Origin: Pseudomonadota bacterium
GTDB taxonomy: Bacteria > Pseudomonadota > Gammaproteobacteria > Arenicellales > UBA868
DNA length: 40,267 nt
Reading direction: 5' to 3'
Assembly (NCBI GenBank): GCA_016845525.1
Contig: JAERSQ010000037.1
Location: forward strand, 1 to 40,267
Below are positions 7,430-15,568 of this stretch, one piece after another. The position numbers were made by a program, and so were the translations under genes. Within the stretch, counting starts at the first letter, position 1. Each line of letters starts with the position of its first letter. A model generated the notes under the pieces. It was not told the origin of the DNA and did not search any database. It saw only the letters and a program-made list of their open reading frames with translations.

Positions 7430-8223
7430 CGCGGTCCGGGCGACTTATTCTCTTTATGCTGGCTACGGTTGGGTTATTGATCAGCCCAGGACGAAGTGTG
7501 GCAGAGGGTCCGCTGATTGCGGCCGCTGCGAGTACCCGATCGGCATTGGAAGATGTCGCCGAGCGTTACCTTGAGGCGACGGGCGAATCAGTACGCCTGG
7601 TTTTTGCGTCATCGGGTACGTTGGCGCAACAGATTGAAAACGGAGCCCCGTTTGCGCTCTTCCTCTCAGCTAACGAGGATTATGTTTTACGGCTTGCCAA
7701 TGCCGGTTGGACCCGAGGGGAGCCGGTAGTTTATGCGCATGGCAGGCTGGCGCTTTTTTCTCGACCCGGGTTATTCGAAAGTAGCGAGCACCCGCTGGCA
7801 GAACTTAACTACGCCTTGAGCGCCGACAAAGTAGAACGGTTTGTGATTGCTAATCCGGAGCATGCCCCTTACGGGAGTGCGGCTCGCGCAGCACTTAGGC
7901 ATGCCGGTTTGTGGGATAAGGTCAAACCACTGCTGCTGGTTGGTGCCAATGCGGGCCAGGCTGTGCAGTATTCCAGCCAGGCCAGAATTGACGCGGCGCT
8001 GATCCCCTGGTCGCTGGCGCAAGCGGCCGCACTGAACCGGATTGGACATCTTCAACTACTCCCTGCAGCGACTCATCCGGATGTACTGCTGCGCCAGCAG
8101 ATGGTCATGTTGCAAAACAGCGATGAAGCCACCTTGCGTTTTTTTGAGTATCTGCAATCTGCTGACGCGCAAGCGGCATTCCGTGACTATGGTCTGAAGT
8201 CTCCTTCCTTGATCCCCAAGTGA
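7426..8223 (+). CDS. modA: Molybdate-binding periplasmic protein ModA
   Basis: Binds molybdate (or tungstate) in the periplasm and delivers it to ModBC. The 265-residue protein has a signal peptide (about residues 1-26, ending SVAEG). The ModA blocks AAASTRSALEDVAERY and FASSGTLAQQIENGAPFALFLSANEDYV carry the Ser residues that hydrogen-bond the oxyanion, and NPEHAPYGSAARAAL and AALIPWSLA follow. Its ATG overlaps the stop of the nitrate-associated gene; modB follows after 37 bases. Confidence 0.92.
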   Translation: MTRSGRLILFMLATVGLLISPGRSVAEGPLIAAAASTRSALEDVAERYLEATGESVRLVFASSGTLAQQIENGAPFALFLSANEDYVLRLANAGWTRGEPVVYAHGRLALFSRPGLFESSEHPLAELNYALSADKVERFVIANPEHAPYGSAARAALRHAGLWDKVKPLLLVGANAGQAVQYSSQARIDAALIPWSLAQAAALNRIGHLQLLPAATHPDVLLRQQMVMLQNSDEATLRFFEYLQSADAQAAFRDYGLKSPSLIPK

Positions 8224-8260
8224 CTTGGTCTAATTCCGGTAGGGCGGGACCATCCTCATA

Positions 8261-8938
8261 ATGGACTGGAGCGCACTTCGTCTTTCGTTAGAACTTGCGG
8301 GCTGGACATTGGTGTTGCTGCTGCCGGCCGGAATCCTGATTGGTCGCTGGTTGGCTCGAACTGAGTTTCGCGGGCGCCCGTTGCTGCAGGCAGTTTGCGC
8401 GCTGCCCCTGGTACTGCCGCCCACCGTGGTGGGGTATTACCTGCTGATCTTCATGGGCGCACGGTCGCCGTTGGGCGGCCTGATCGATGCCTGGTTCGGG
8501 TTGTCACTGGTATTCAGCTTCCCTGGGCTGGTGCTTGCCTCCCTGTTGGTGAATCTGCCTTTTGCCATTTTGCCCGTGCAGCGCGCCTTTGAAGCTGTCT
8601 CGCAGGAATTACATGATGCGGCGGCCTGTTGTGGCATGAGCCCGTGGCGAGTCTTTGCCCGGGTCGAGCTGCCGCTGGCATGGCCCGGGGTGTTATCGGC
8701 AGCGGTCCTGACCTTCGGCCATACCCTTGGAGAGTTTGGTGTCGTCCTGATGGTAGGGGGTAATATCCCCGGCGAAACGCGCACCCTGTCGATCGCGATT
8801 TTTGATCGCGTGCAGGCATTTGACCCGGCTACCGCTGGCCGTATGGCAGCATTGTTGCTGTTGATTTCATTGGTGACGGTGGCACTGGGGTACGGTGCGC
8901 TGGATCGCCGCGCACGACGGGGTGCTGGGCATAGCTGA
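8261..8938 (+). CDS. modB: Molybdate ABC transporter permease ModB
   Basis: Forms the membrane channel of the molybdate importer. The 225 residues contain about five hydrophobic segments (near 8-28, 45-70, 80-105, 145-165 and 190-215). The ABC permease EAA loop reads ELHDAAACCGMSPWRVFARVELP, followed by the ModB-typical GHTLGEFGVVLMVGGNIPGETRT. The stop overlaps the modC start (TGATG at 8936-8940), so the two subunits are translationally coupled. No strong ribosome site is visible before its ATG. Confidence 0.93.
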   Translation: MDWSALRLSLELAGWTLVLLLPAGILIGRWLARTEFRGRPLLQAVCALPLVLPPTVVGYYLLIFMGARSPLGGLIDAWFGLSLVFSFPGLVLASLLVNLPFAILPVQRAFEAVSQELHDAAACCGMSPWRVFARVELPLAWPGVLSAAVLTFGHTLGEFGVVLMVGGNIPGETRTLSIAIFDRVQAFDPATAGRMAALLLLISLVTVALGYGALDRRARRGAGHS

Positions 8939-10032
8939 TGCTTTCCGTTTCACTCGAACATGACCGTCCGGGTTTGGCGCTGGATCTTGATCTGCCACCG
9001 GGGCAACTTTCGGCGATCGTGGGCCCCTCGGGCAGTGGGAAAACCAGTGTGCTACGGGCGCTTGCGGGGCTGTTGAGAACAAGATCCGCTCGGGTTTCTC
9101 TGGAGGGGGACATCTGGGCTGATACCAACAGAGGGATTTTTCAGCCAGCGCATCTGCGTCCAGTAGGATTTGTTGGTCAGAGATATGCGCTTTTCCCGCA
9201 CATGAGTGCGATCGAGAATGTTTCCGCGGCGCTACTTCACCTGCCCGGGGCCGAACGGAAACGGGAGGCCCAGGCCTGTCTGGATGCTGTGGGCATCAGC
9301 GGGTTGGCTGCCCGAAGCCCCTCAGCGCTTTCAGGTGGCCAGTGCCAACGCGTCGCGATGGCACGGGCCCTCGTGCGCAAACCCCGACTTTTGCTGCTGG
9401 ATGAGCCTTTTTCCGCGCTCGATCGAAGCACTTGTAAACGGCTGCACGTTGAACTTAAGCGATTGCAGGCCAACCTGGGAATGACCGTGGTACTCGTGAC
9501 ACACGATCTGGATGAAGCAGCGCAGTTATCACAGACGCTATGCCTGCTCCGCCGCGGACGTGTTCTCCAGCACGGATTGACCTTGGATGTGCTGCGGCGC
9601 CCGGTGAGCGTGGAGGCAGCGCGGCTGATGGATTTTTCAAATCTGGTCCAGGCCCAATGGATTGGCGCAGATCACGAGGGCATTTCTTTACGCTGGGGCG
9701 AGGTGGTGCTCAGGGCTGCCGTTGGTCCGCTGTCAAATCCGGGTGTCCCAGTTTCATGGACAATCCGCTCATCAGATGTGTTTCTGGTAAAAGACGGGCA
9801 TCCGGATGAGTCGAGCCTGGGGGTGTTGGTTCATGCCCGGGTCACTGAGGTCATCTCAATGGGGGACGCCGTGCTGGCTACGGTTTCAGTCGAGGGCAGC
9901 GGGGGGGGAGCCGTTGCGCATGAGGCTCAGGCCTGGTGCCGTGAGCCGCCACAGGGTGCATATCGGCAACCGGCTTCGTATTGCCATTCACCCAAAGGCG
10001 GTAATTGTGCTGGCCTGAATGGCGACCGTTAG
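8938..10032 (+). CDS. modC: Molybdate transporter ATPase ModC, C-terminus frameshifted
   Basis: ATPase of the molybdate importer. Walker A is GPSGSGKTS, the signature LSGGQCQR, Walker B LLLLDEPFSALD and the switch His VTHDLDEA. A linker and TOBE (molybdate-sensing) domain follow residue 240. In the annotated frame the protein becomes atypical after EGSGGG, at a run of eight G (9901-9908). The +1 frame continues as EPLRMRLRPGAVSRHRVHIG and NRLRIAIHPKAVIVLA, stopping at 10016-10018, which is a normal TOBE ending. With seven or ten G the reading frame would be intact. This is either a sequencing error or a real homopolymer frameshift affecting only the last third of the TOBE domain; the ATPase part is complete. 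Confidence 0.9.
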   Translation: MLSVSLEHDRPGLALDLDLPPGQLSAIVGPSGSGKTSVLRALAGLLRTRSARVSLEGDIWADTNRGIFQPAHLRPVGFVGQRYALFPHMSAIENVSAALLHLPGAERKREAQACLDAVGISGLAARSPSALSGGQCQRVAMARALVRKPRLLLLDEPFSALDRSTCKRLHVELKRLQANLGMTVVLVTHDLDEAAQLSQTLCLLRRGRVLQHGLTLDVLRRPVSVEAARLMDFSNLVQAQWIGADHEGISLRWGEVVLRAAVGPLSNPGVPVSWTIRSSDVFLVKDGHPDESSLGVLVHARVTEVISMGDAVLATVSVEGSGGGAVAHEAQAWCREPPQGAYRQPASYCHSPKGGNCAGLNGDR

Positions 10033-10045
10033 GCCTAGCGGTGCA

Positions 10046-10442
10046 GAATCTGAAAAACGATTTGGTTCGTTCATGTTCTGGGTTTTCGAAGAACGCTTTG
10101 GGCGGTTTTTCTTCGATGATTTCTCCACCATCCATGAAAATGATCCAGTGAGCAACTGCGGTGGCGAAACCCATTTCGCGCGTGAACACCCGCATCGTCA
10201 TGCCGCTCTCTGCCAGTTCGATCATGACGTCCAGCACCTCCTTGATCATTTCCAGATCAAGAGCAGAAGTGGGTTTGCCAAACAGCATGATCCGCGGACT
10301 CATCCATAAAGAATGCGCAATGGCAACGCGTTGTTGCTACCCCCTAGAGAGCTGGCCGGAAAATTTCAAAGCCTGCTCTGGAATCTTAACTCGCTCCAGG
10401 TAATTCATCGCGCTCTCTTCAGCCTCAGCGCGGGGCATTTTC
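10046..10442 (-). pseudogene. Polar amino-acid ABC transporter ATPase (GlnQ/AapP type), remnant
   Basis: The minus strand encodes the C-terminal half of an amino-acid importer ATPase: AMNYLERVKIPEQALKFSG, QLSRG-stop-QQRVAIAHSLW, MSPRIMLFGKPTSALDLEMI, KEVLDVMIELAESGMTM, EMGFATAVAHWIIFMDGGEI and NPEHERTKSFFRF. A TAG (complement of 10337-10339) replaces the first Gln of the LSGGQQQR signature. Walker B has Gly-Lys where Asp-Glu is required, and the switch His is replaced (FTREMGF for VTHEMGF). The N-terminal half with Walker A is missing. It is clearly dead, wedged between modC and the nap-like operon. Confidence 0.88.
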
Positions 10443-10597
10443 GATGGAGCATGCGGATAAGCGCTGTCAACTGATGTTCACCTTCATGCCGATTTCCGGG
10501 TTACCAAAGTCTGCCAATGGCTTTAGCGCATCCGGTGCGGCCTCCATTCCTTTAATGCCAGAGAGCAAAAGAATTTATCTACAGAACACTACATTAT

Positions 10598-10611
10598 TTG
10601 ACTTAGATCAA
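10598..10611 (+). promoter_or_regulatory. FNR-family box upstream of the nap-like operon
   Basis: TTGACTTAGATCAA matches the FNR/DNR/Anr consensus TTGAT-N4-ATCAA at nine of ten defined positions. It lies about 160 bases upstream of the first gene of the respiratory operon. A class II arrangement would put the start near 10646, but the -10 at that spacing is poor (AAAATC). A better AT-rich element (TAATATT, 10618-10624) lies closer. Oxygen or NO control is inferred. Confidence 0.7.
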
Positions 10612-10637
10612 ACGCTCTAATATTTGGTAACCGAAAA

Positions 10638-10671
10638 TCAAATTTGACGATGATGAATAATTCAAATTTGA
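10638..10671 (+). promoter_or_regulatory. Two identical palindromes TCAAATTTGA, 24 bp apart
   Basis: The 10-bp palindrome TCAAATTTGA occurs at 10638-10647 and again at 10662-10671. They are spaced 24 bases start to start and sit just downstream of the FNR box in the leader of the nap-like operon. Paired identical palindromes in a promoter usually bind a dimeric regulator twice. The regulator is not identifiable from this window. Confidence 0.4.
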
Positions 10672-10770
10672 GCCCATTGGGTCTGAGTCGGCGTTTGAGC
10701 CGAGCCGAACAACGTCACATCGGCTGAACCGGCAGATGGTGGATGTCGACTCAGGAGCCCTGTCACATTA

Positions 10771-11454
10771 ATGCCCGCATGTGCATGCCCAAAGCATACC
10801 TATACCAAAGTCATCTGTATGTTACGCCGCTTAATGCGGCGGTGGCCGCTGTGGTCAGTTGCCGGCGCAATCCTTTTAGGCATCATGTTGTGGGGTGGTT
10901 TTAATTGGACCCTGACGATTACCAACACCGAAGCATTTTGCATCAGTTGCCATGAGATGCGCAGCAATGTCTATCTAGACTACCAATCATCCGTTCATTA
11001 TTCAAATAGATCGGGTGTCGGCGCGAGCTGCCCAGATTGCCATGTGCCCAGAGATTGGTGGCCGATGACATTGAGAAAAATCAAGGCAACCAACGAGCTT
11101 TTTTTTGCTGCTATGGGCTCTATCAATACACGTGAGAAATTTCTAGCAAAGCGCTGGTTCCTTGCGCAGAAAGTCTGGGACACGATGGCTGAAACAGACT
11201 CTCGGGAGTGCCGAAATTGTCATATAGACCGATCAATGGACCTCGCGAGCCAGTCAGAGGCGGCTCGGGACCGGCACGTCCTTGCCGCAAAGGACGGAAA
11301 AACCTGTATTGATTGCCATAAGGGTATCGCACATCAACTGCCTGAGGATTTTCTCGATGCGGAACATGAGCGGATCGAAGAGCAGGGGATTCCGTGCGGC
11401 AACTGCCATCAGGACATGTGGCAGCCCCCGGTCGAAGCCGAAGCCCGGGAATAA
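10771..11454 (+). CDS. napC: NapC/NirT-family membrane cytochrome c with five haem sites
   Basis: A quinol-oxidising cytochrome anchored in the cytoplasmic membrane, passing electrons to periplasmic reductases. One N-terminal transmembrane helix (about residues 27-47) is followed by five CxxCH haem sites: CISCH (57), CPDCH (87), CRNCH (147), CIDCH (179) and CGNCH (209). NapC, NirT and NrfH proteins normally have four; the fifth at the C-terminus recalls TorC-type pentahaem proteins, but the long TorC extension is absent. The 227-residue frame starts at 10771 (AGGAG 13 bases upstream). ATG 10819 (MLRRLMRRWPLW) would give a more normal N-terminus, and the intervening 48 bases overlap an odd 19-base repeat. 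First gene of the operon. Confidence 0.85.
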   Translation: MPACACPKHTYTKVICMLRRLMRRWPLWSVAGAILLGIMLWGGFNWTLTITNTEAFCISCHEMRSNVYLDYQSSVHYSNRSGVGASCPDCHVPRDWWPMTLRKIKATNELFFAAMGSINTREKFLAKRWFLAQKVWDTMAETDSRECRNCHIDRSMDLASQSEAARDRHVLAAKDGKTCIDCHKGIAHQLPEDFLDAEHERIEEQGIPCGNCHQDMWQPPVEAEARE

Positions 11455-11508
11455 CCCCAGTTGTCCCAATTGCAATAAGACTGAGTAAAAACCGCCGAGG
11501 TAGAACCC

Positions 11509-12174
11509 ATGAAAAGGTTAAGGATTATCCAGCCCAAAGCGGGCCTTCTGATCACTTTGATCTTGTTGGCTCCATTAAACGCAGGTCATGCTGACACGGA
11601 TCCTGCAATGGTTAAAGAAGGGGAAAAACTGTATCAGGCGAATTGTGTTTTTTGTCATCAGGCCGATGCGATTGGCAAGGCCGGGTTTGCCCCATCCCTG
11701 ACTAACCCGGAACTTCTGAGTATCGCCTCTGACAAGTTCTTTATGGGGACAATTCGCGATGGCCGCGCCGGTACGGGCATGCCCCCATTTGCGCACCTGG
11801 GCCACAAAAAGATCAAGGCACTGGTGGCTTACTTTCGTTCATTTGAAATCCTGCCCAATCGCTCTGCCGAAGTTGACGCCCAGCCTGAGGCCCATGGTGA
11901 CCCCCGTCTAGGACGTTTCTGGTTTGAGCAGATCTGTGCGACCTGCCATGGCGTTAAAGGCGACGGCTATCTGGCGGGTGGTACGGGGACTGCCATCGGG
12001 AGGCCAGGATTTTTGAACAAGGCCTCAGATGGGTTTATTCGCGTGACAGTTAAAGAGGGGCGCTCAAACACGCGGATGTTGGGATTCAGCGGATCCAACG
12101 GCCTAGCGAACCTGACCGATCAGGAGATTGATGACGTGATTACGTATATGCGCGACTTGCCGGATAGTCAGTGA
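11509..12174 (+). CDS. Periplasmic dihaem cytochrome c
   Basis: A 221-residue soluble electron carrier with a signal peptide (about residues 1-28, ending NAGHA) and two class-I cytochrome c domains. The haem sites are CVFCH (46-50) and CATCH (143-147); Met in GTGMPP (about 91) and NTRML are likely sixth ligands. It is not recognisable as NapB, the usual dihaem partner of NapA, which has a different layout. Encoded between the NapC-like protein and the molybdopterin enzyme, it probably takes the NapB place in electron transfer. A ribosome site is not striking. Confidence 0.85.
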   Translation: MKRLRIIQPKAGLLITLILLAPLNAGHADTDPAMVKEGEKLYQANCVFCHQADAIGKAGFAPSLTNPELLSIASDKFFMGTIRDGRAGTGMPPFAHLGHKKIKALVAYFRSFEILPNRSAEVDAQPEAHGDPRLGRFWFEQICATCHGVKGDGYLAGGTGTAIGRPGFLNKASDGFIRVTVKEGRSNTRMLGFSGSNGLANLTDQEIDDVITYMRDLPDSQ

Positions 12175-12190
12175 ATTTAGGAGATACAAA

Positions 12191-14908
12191 ATGAAACGCA
12201 TTAAGAACAAGTTTTCGCGACGAGATTTCCTGAAGTCCAGCGCGTTCATTACCGGGTCTACTGCGGGTGCCAGTCTTTTGGTTGGCCATAACCCAGAGCT
12301 TGAGGCCGCAGAGCCCTCGAGTGGGACTGAACGCGGTACCGCCCTGGCCCAGTGCCCCTACTGCGGTGTGGGTTGCGGCACCATCATTCAGACTGAGAAC
12401 GGCAAGATCGTCTCTATGCGCCCAGACAAGGATCACCCGACAAACTACGGCTTGCAGTGCATCAAGGGGTTGACAGCGGCGGAACCGATGTACGTGGATC
12501 GTATGGAAGGGGATGCCTATGTCCGAAAAGATGTATGGGCCGAGTGGAGCAAGCCTGGGCACGGTGACCTGGGCTTTATCACCAGTAGCAAGGGATCGTT
12601 TGATGAAGAGCACTTTATCCGTGTCCCATACCATCAGGCCTCAGAAATGGTGGCACACAAAATTGCCTACCTCGCTAAAACATATGGTGGTAACTCGATT
12701 GCCCTGTATGGCTCGGGCCAACTCACCATGGAGGGCCAATACCTCGAAAATCTCTTTATGAAGGGTGTGCTCGGGTCAAACACCATCGAGGCTAATGCCC
12801 GCATGTGCATGACCTCTGCCGTGACCGGGTATTTCGCCACTCTGGGATCTGATACGCCACCGCTCGCCTACGAAGATATCGAGCTTTGCGACATGATCAT
12901 GCACTTCGGTCATAACGCCCGCGAGGCACATCCCATTATCTTTTGGCGCGCCGCAGACCATAAGAGAAAAAATGATATCCCCACGGTGGTTGTGGACCCG
13001 CGGCGTACCGGCACACAAACGGGGTACGAAGACATCAATCCTGAGAACTCCGAACATATTCCGATTCTCAATGGTGATATCAGTTTCCTGAATTCGATCG
13101 CCCACGTCCTGCTGAAAGAACACCCGGATGTGATTGATTGGGATTTTCTTAAGGAACACACCACTGGGTGGGAGGTCTATACCGAGGGGGTTCTTAATGA
13201 TTACAGTCCCGAGCAAGTGCAAGATCGCATGGGCGGGCCGAATCACGACGTGTCTCCAGACCTTATACGCCACGTCGCGAGCATGTTTGCCGATGCGACG
13301 CGCAAGCGTCTGGCACGGAGCAAAGGAAAGCAATCCAGTTCCGGGCCGGGTATCGAGGGGGGTTATGGTGGTGTGATCATCATGTGGGGGATTGGGTACA
13401 ACCAGCATATCCATGGGCAACATAACGTGATTTCCATCGTCAATCTCTTAACCTTGACCGGTAACCTGGCAAAACCGGGCTGTGGGCCGTTTTCCATGAC
13501 AGGTCAACCTAATGCGATGGGTGAGCGTTTCACTGGCGGGCTTACCGGGCGACTGCCCTTTAACCTTCCGCTCAAAGACGAGATTCACCGCGCCCATATG
13601 GCAAAACATTGGCGCGTACCGGAGAAGAATCTTCTCAACGCCATGAACTCCAAGAACCCTGGTTATGCCGTGGGAATGATGGAGCGGGCCCTCAAAGACG
13701 AAGTTAAGGCCATGTTCCTGGTTTACGCCACCCATATTGATCTGCCTGATCAGGAGAATCTGGTCCGACCCGCGTTGTCCAAGACATTCAACGTCGTACA
13801 GGAAATTTATCGCCACGCGCCGAATAATCTATATGCTGATGTCATCTTTCCGGCGGCCACCTGGGGTGAGGTGTCGGGCGTGTATATCAGTTCCGAGCGG
13901 CGAATCAATATTTGTGATCAGGCCGCCATGCCTCCGCCGGGATGCCTGCCCGACCTGGACATGGTAGTCGACAAAGGCAAAGAGATCGCTCACCTTCTTG
14001 GCCTGGACGGAGAGAAAATCTTTCCCTGGAAAAAAGGAAAGAACGGCTTCATCGATACCGAAGAGGTATTTCGGGATGTGATCCGGGCATCGGTAGGCAC
14101 CGATACCGATCTGACCGGAATCCTGGATCGGGAGAAGATAGACGGCATTTCCCCCTACGAGCAGTTACGCCAGCTGCGCGGCATTCAATGGCCGGCCCCG
14201 ACCTACGAGATCGCCAAGAACGGTGGGACAAAGCGCCGTTACATGTTGCAGGAGGGGCAATGGAAAAATAAGCCGTACGGATATTTCCGTACCAAGGATG
14301 GCAAGGTGCACATGAAACTTTGTCAGCAGGATTACACCGATCGGGAAGAATTGACTCACAAACTAATGGAATTCGGGGTTAAGAAAGACCTCTATACCAT
14401 CGATCATCTGGACCTGATTAAGCTGGCCCGGGATCGGGGGCTCACGCCGGATCTGCCGGATGAAGAATTCCGTGGAAAAGCATGGGATACGGTGCCCAAG
14501 GATAAGTACCCCTACTGGTTTGGTCTGGGAGTGGTCTACGAGCACTTCCATACCGCCAAATCCAATCGTAGTCCTACCACCCGTCGACTGGTGCCGGAGA
14601 TGTATGTGGAGATGCACCCACAGGATGCGCAGGATCTTCAGATTAAGGATGGTGACAAGGTACGTGTGGTTACCCGACGAGGGTCGTTGGAGGCCAGGGT
14701 CCAGGTAGGGACGAATAGTTTGGTAAAGCCGGCTCGCAACAATGTCCCTCGTGGCTATATGTTCGGGCCATGGAATCTCTCTGTCGCGGATAGCGCCGAG
14801 CCTGAGAAGAATAAGTGGCTGGCGAATCGGGTAACCAGTCGCGTCTGGGATCCTGTTTCGGGTCAGGTGGATTTCAAGAAGTCAGCGGCGCGCATAGAAA
14901 AGATCTAA
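12191..14908 (+). CDS. napA: Tat-exported molybdopterin oxidoreductase of the NapA/NasA clade
   Basis: Catalytic subunit of a periplasmic bis-MGD enzyme, probably nitrate reductase. It is 905 residues, longer than E. coli NapA (828). A Tat signal (SRRDFLK at 9-15) precedes a [4Fe-4S] site of Cys55-58-62-90 in CPYCGVGCG ... GLQCIKG, wording closer to assimilatory NasA/NarB than to NapA. The molybdenum ligand is Cys206 (ARMCMTSAV). Later blocks GYNQHIHG, LTGNLAKPGCGPFSMTGQP and the C-terminal FKKSAARIEKI are Nap-like. In E. coli NapA the equivalent of GYNQHIHG is GFNQHTRG: the conserved active-site-channel Arg is His408 here. NapD and NapB are not encoded nearby. The substrate is therefore likely but not certainly nitrate. 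Confidence 0.85.
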   Translation: MKRIKNKFSRRDFLKSSAFITGSTAGASLLVGHNPELEAAEPSSGTERGTALAQCPYCGVGCGTIIQTENGKIVSMRPDKDHPTNYGLQCIKGLTAAEPMYVDRMEGDAYVRKDVWAEWSKPGHGDLGFITSSKGSFDEEHFIRVPYHQASEMVAHKIAYLAKTYGGNSIALYGSGQLTMEGQYLENLFMKGVLGSNTIEANARMCMTSAVTGYFATLGSDTPPLAYEDIELCDMIMHFGHNAREAHPIIFWRAADHKRKNDIPTVVVDPRRTGTQTGYEDINPENSEHIPILNGDISFLNSIAHVLLKEHPDVIDWDFLKEHTTGWEVYTEGVLNDYSPEQVQDRMGGPNHDVSPDLIRHVASMFADATRKRLARSKGKQSSSGPGIEGGYGGVIIMWGIGYNQHIHGQHNVISIVNLLTLTGNLAKPGCGPFSMTGQPNAMGERFTGGLTGRLPFNLPLKDEIHRAHMAKHWRVPEKNLLNAMNSKNPGYAVGMMERALKDEVKAMFLVYATHIDLPDQENLVRPALSKTFNVVQEIYRHAPNNLYADVIFPAATWGEVSGVYISSERRINICDQAAMPPPGCLPDLDMVVDKGKEIAHLLGLDGEKIFPWKKGKNGFIDTEEVFRDVIRASVGTDTDLTGILDREKIDGISPYEQLRQLRGIQWPAPTYEIAKNGGTKRRYMLQEGQWKNKPYGYFRTKDGKVHMKLCQQDYTDREELTHKLMEFGVKKDLYTIDHLDLIKLARDRGLTPDLPDEEFRGKAWDTVPKDKYPYWFGLGVVYEHFHTAKSNRSPTTRRLVPEMYVEMHPQDAQDLQIKDGDKVRVVTRRGSLEARVQVGTNSLVKPARNNVPRGYMFGPWNLSVADSAEPEKNKWLANRVTSRVWDPVSGQVDFKKSAARIEKI

Positions 14909-14995
14909 CTGAAAAGTGAGCCAGCGATGAAGGACTGTGGCCGACAACGGTCACGGGACGGTCGACTTCCCAACCCAAGTCCTGGCTCATACCCC

Positions 14996-15568
14996 ATGCG
15001 AAGAAGGTCTTTTATTCGACTTGCAGTAATGGCTGCAATGACGACAGCACCTGCAAGTTCCGGGCAGGCCAGCACGAGACCAACGGGCCAACGCTATCTC
15101 CGTCCCCCGGGCGCTTTGCCCGAGTCAGATTTCGTCCGCCGGTGCATTCATTGTGGTCAGTGTGGGGAAGTTTGCCCCAATCGCTGCATTAATTACTTCG
15201 GGCTTGAAAATGGCCTGGCCTCGCTGGACACGCCTTACATCACGCCGCGGGAAAAAGCATGCATTCTATGTATGAAGTGTGGCGAGGTATGCCCTAGTGG
15301 CGCTATTCAGCCGATACCTCGCACTATCTCTGGCATCACCAAGGGAGTGCGCATGGGTCGTGCCCAGGTGGACAAGCGACTTTGCCTCTCCTATCAGGGC
15401 AAAACCTGTGGCGTGTGTTATCGGGCCTGCCCGCTCCCCGACTTGGCGTTGCGCGTGGGGATGCTGGAGCAGCCGGAGGTTTCGGATGCCTGTGTCGGTT
15501 GCGGCTTGTGTGAACGCTCATGCATCCAGATGCCTCAAGCCATCCGCGTTATTCCAGATCAAGCTTAA
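14996..15568 (+). CDS. napG: NapG-like periplasmic ferredoxin, four [4Fe-4S] clusters
   Basis: Electron-transfer protein of the NapGH quinol-oxidising module. From the chosen ATG it is 190 residues, starting with a Tat-like signal (MRRRSFIRLAVM); a 23-residue longer start at 14927 has only a weak ribosome site. Four cysteine motifs are visible: CIHCGQCGEVCP, CILCMKCGEVCP, CLSYQGKTCGVCYRACP (with the NapG-type expanded spacing) and CVGCGLCERSC. The gene follows napA closely and its stop overlaps the napH start (TAATG, 15566-15570). Confidence 0.87.
   Translation: MRRRSFIRLAVMAAMTTAPASSGQASTRPTGQRYLRPPGALPESDFVRRCIHCGQCGEVCPNRCINYFGLENGLASLDTPYITPREKACILCMKCGEVCPSGAIQPIPRTISGITKGVRMGRAQVDKRLCLSYQGKTCGVCYRACPLPDLALRVGMLEQPEVSDACVGCGLCERSCIQMPQAIRVIPDQA

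Larger units (their letters stand above)
10033..10770. other. Gene-free stretch before the nap-like operon
   Basis: This holds the dead amino-acid ATPase (to 10442), then about 330 bases without a gene. A 26-codon minus-strand frame at 10467-10547 (containing DALKPLADFGNPEIGMKV) looks like a protein scrap that I cannot assign. From 10590 the sequence becomes a regulatory region: an FNR box, twin palindromes and the leader of the operon. Confidence 0.6.

Noticed and set aside
11509-12174. Naming the dihaem cytochrome NapB
   Set aside because: Both haem sites lie in class-I cytochrome c domains with Met ligands, and NapB landmarks are not seen. It is described as a dihaem cytochrome only.
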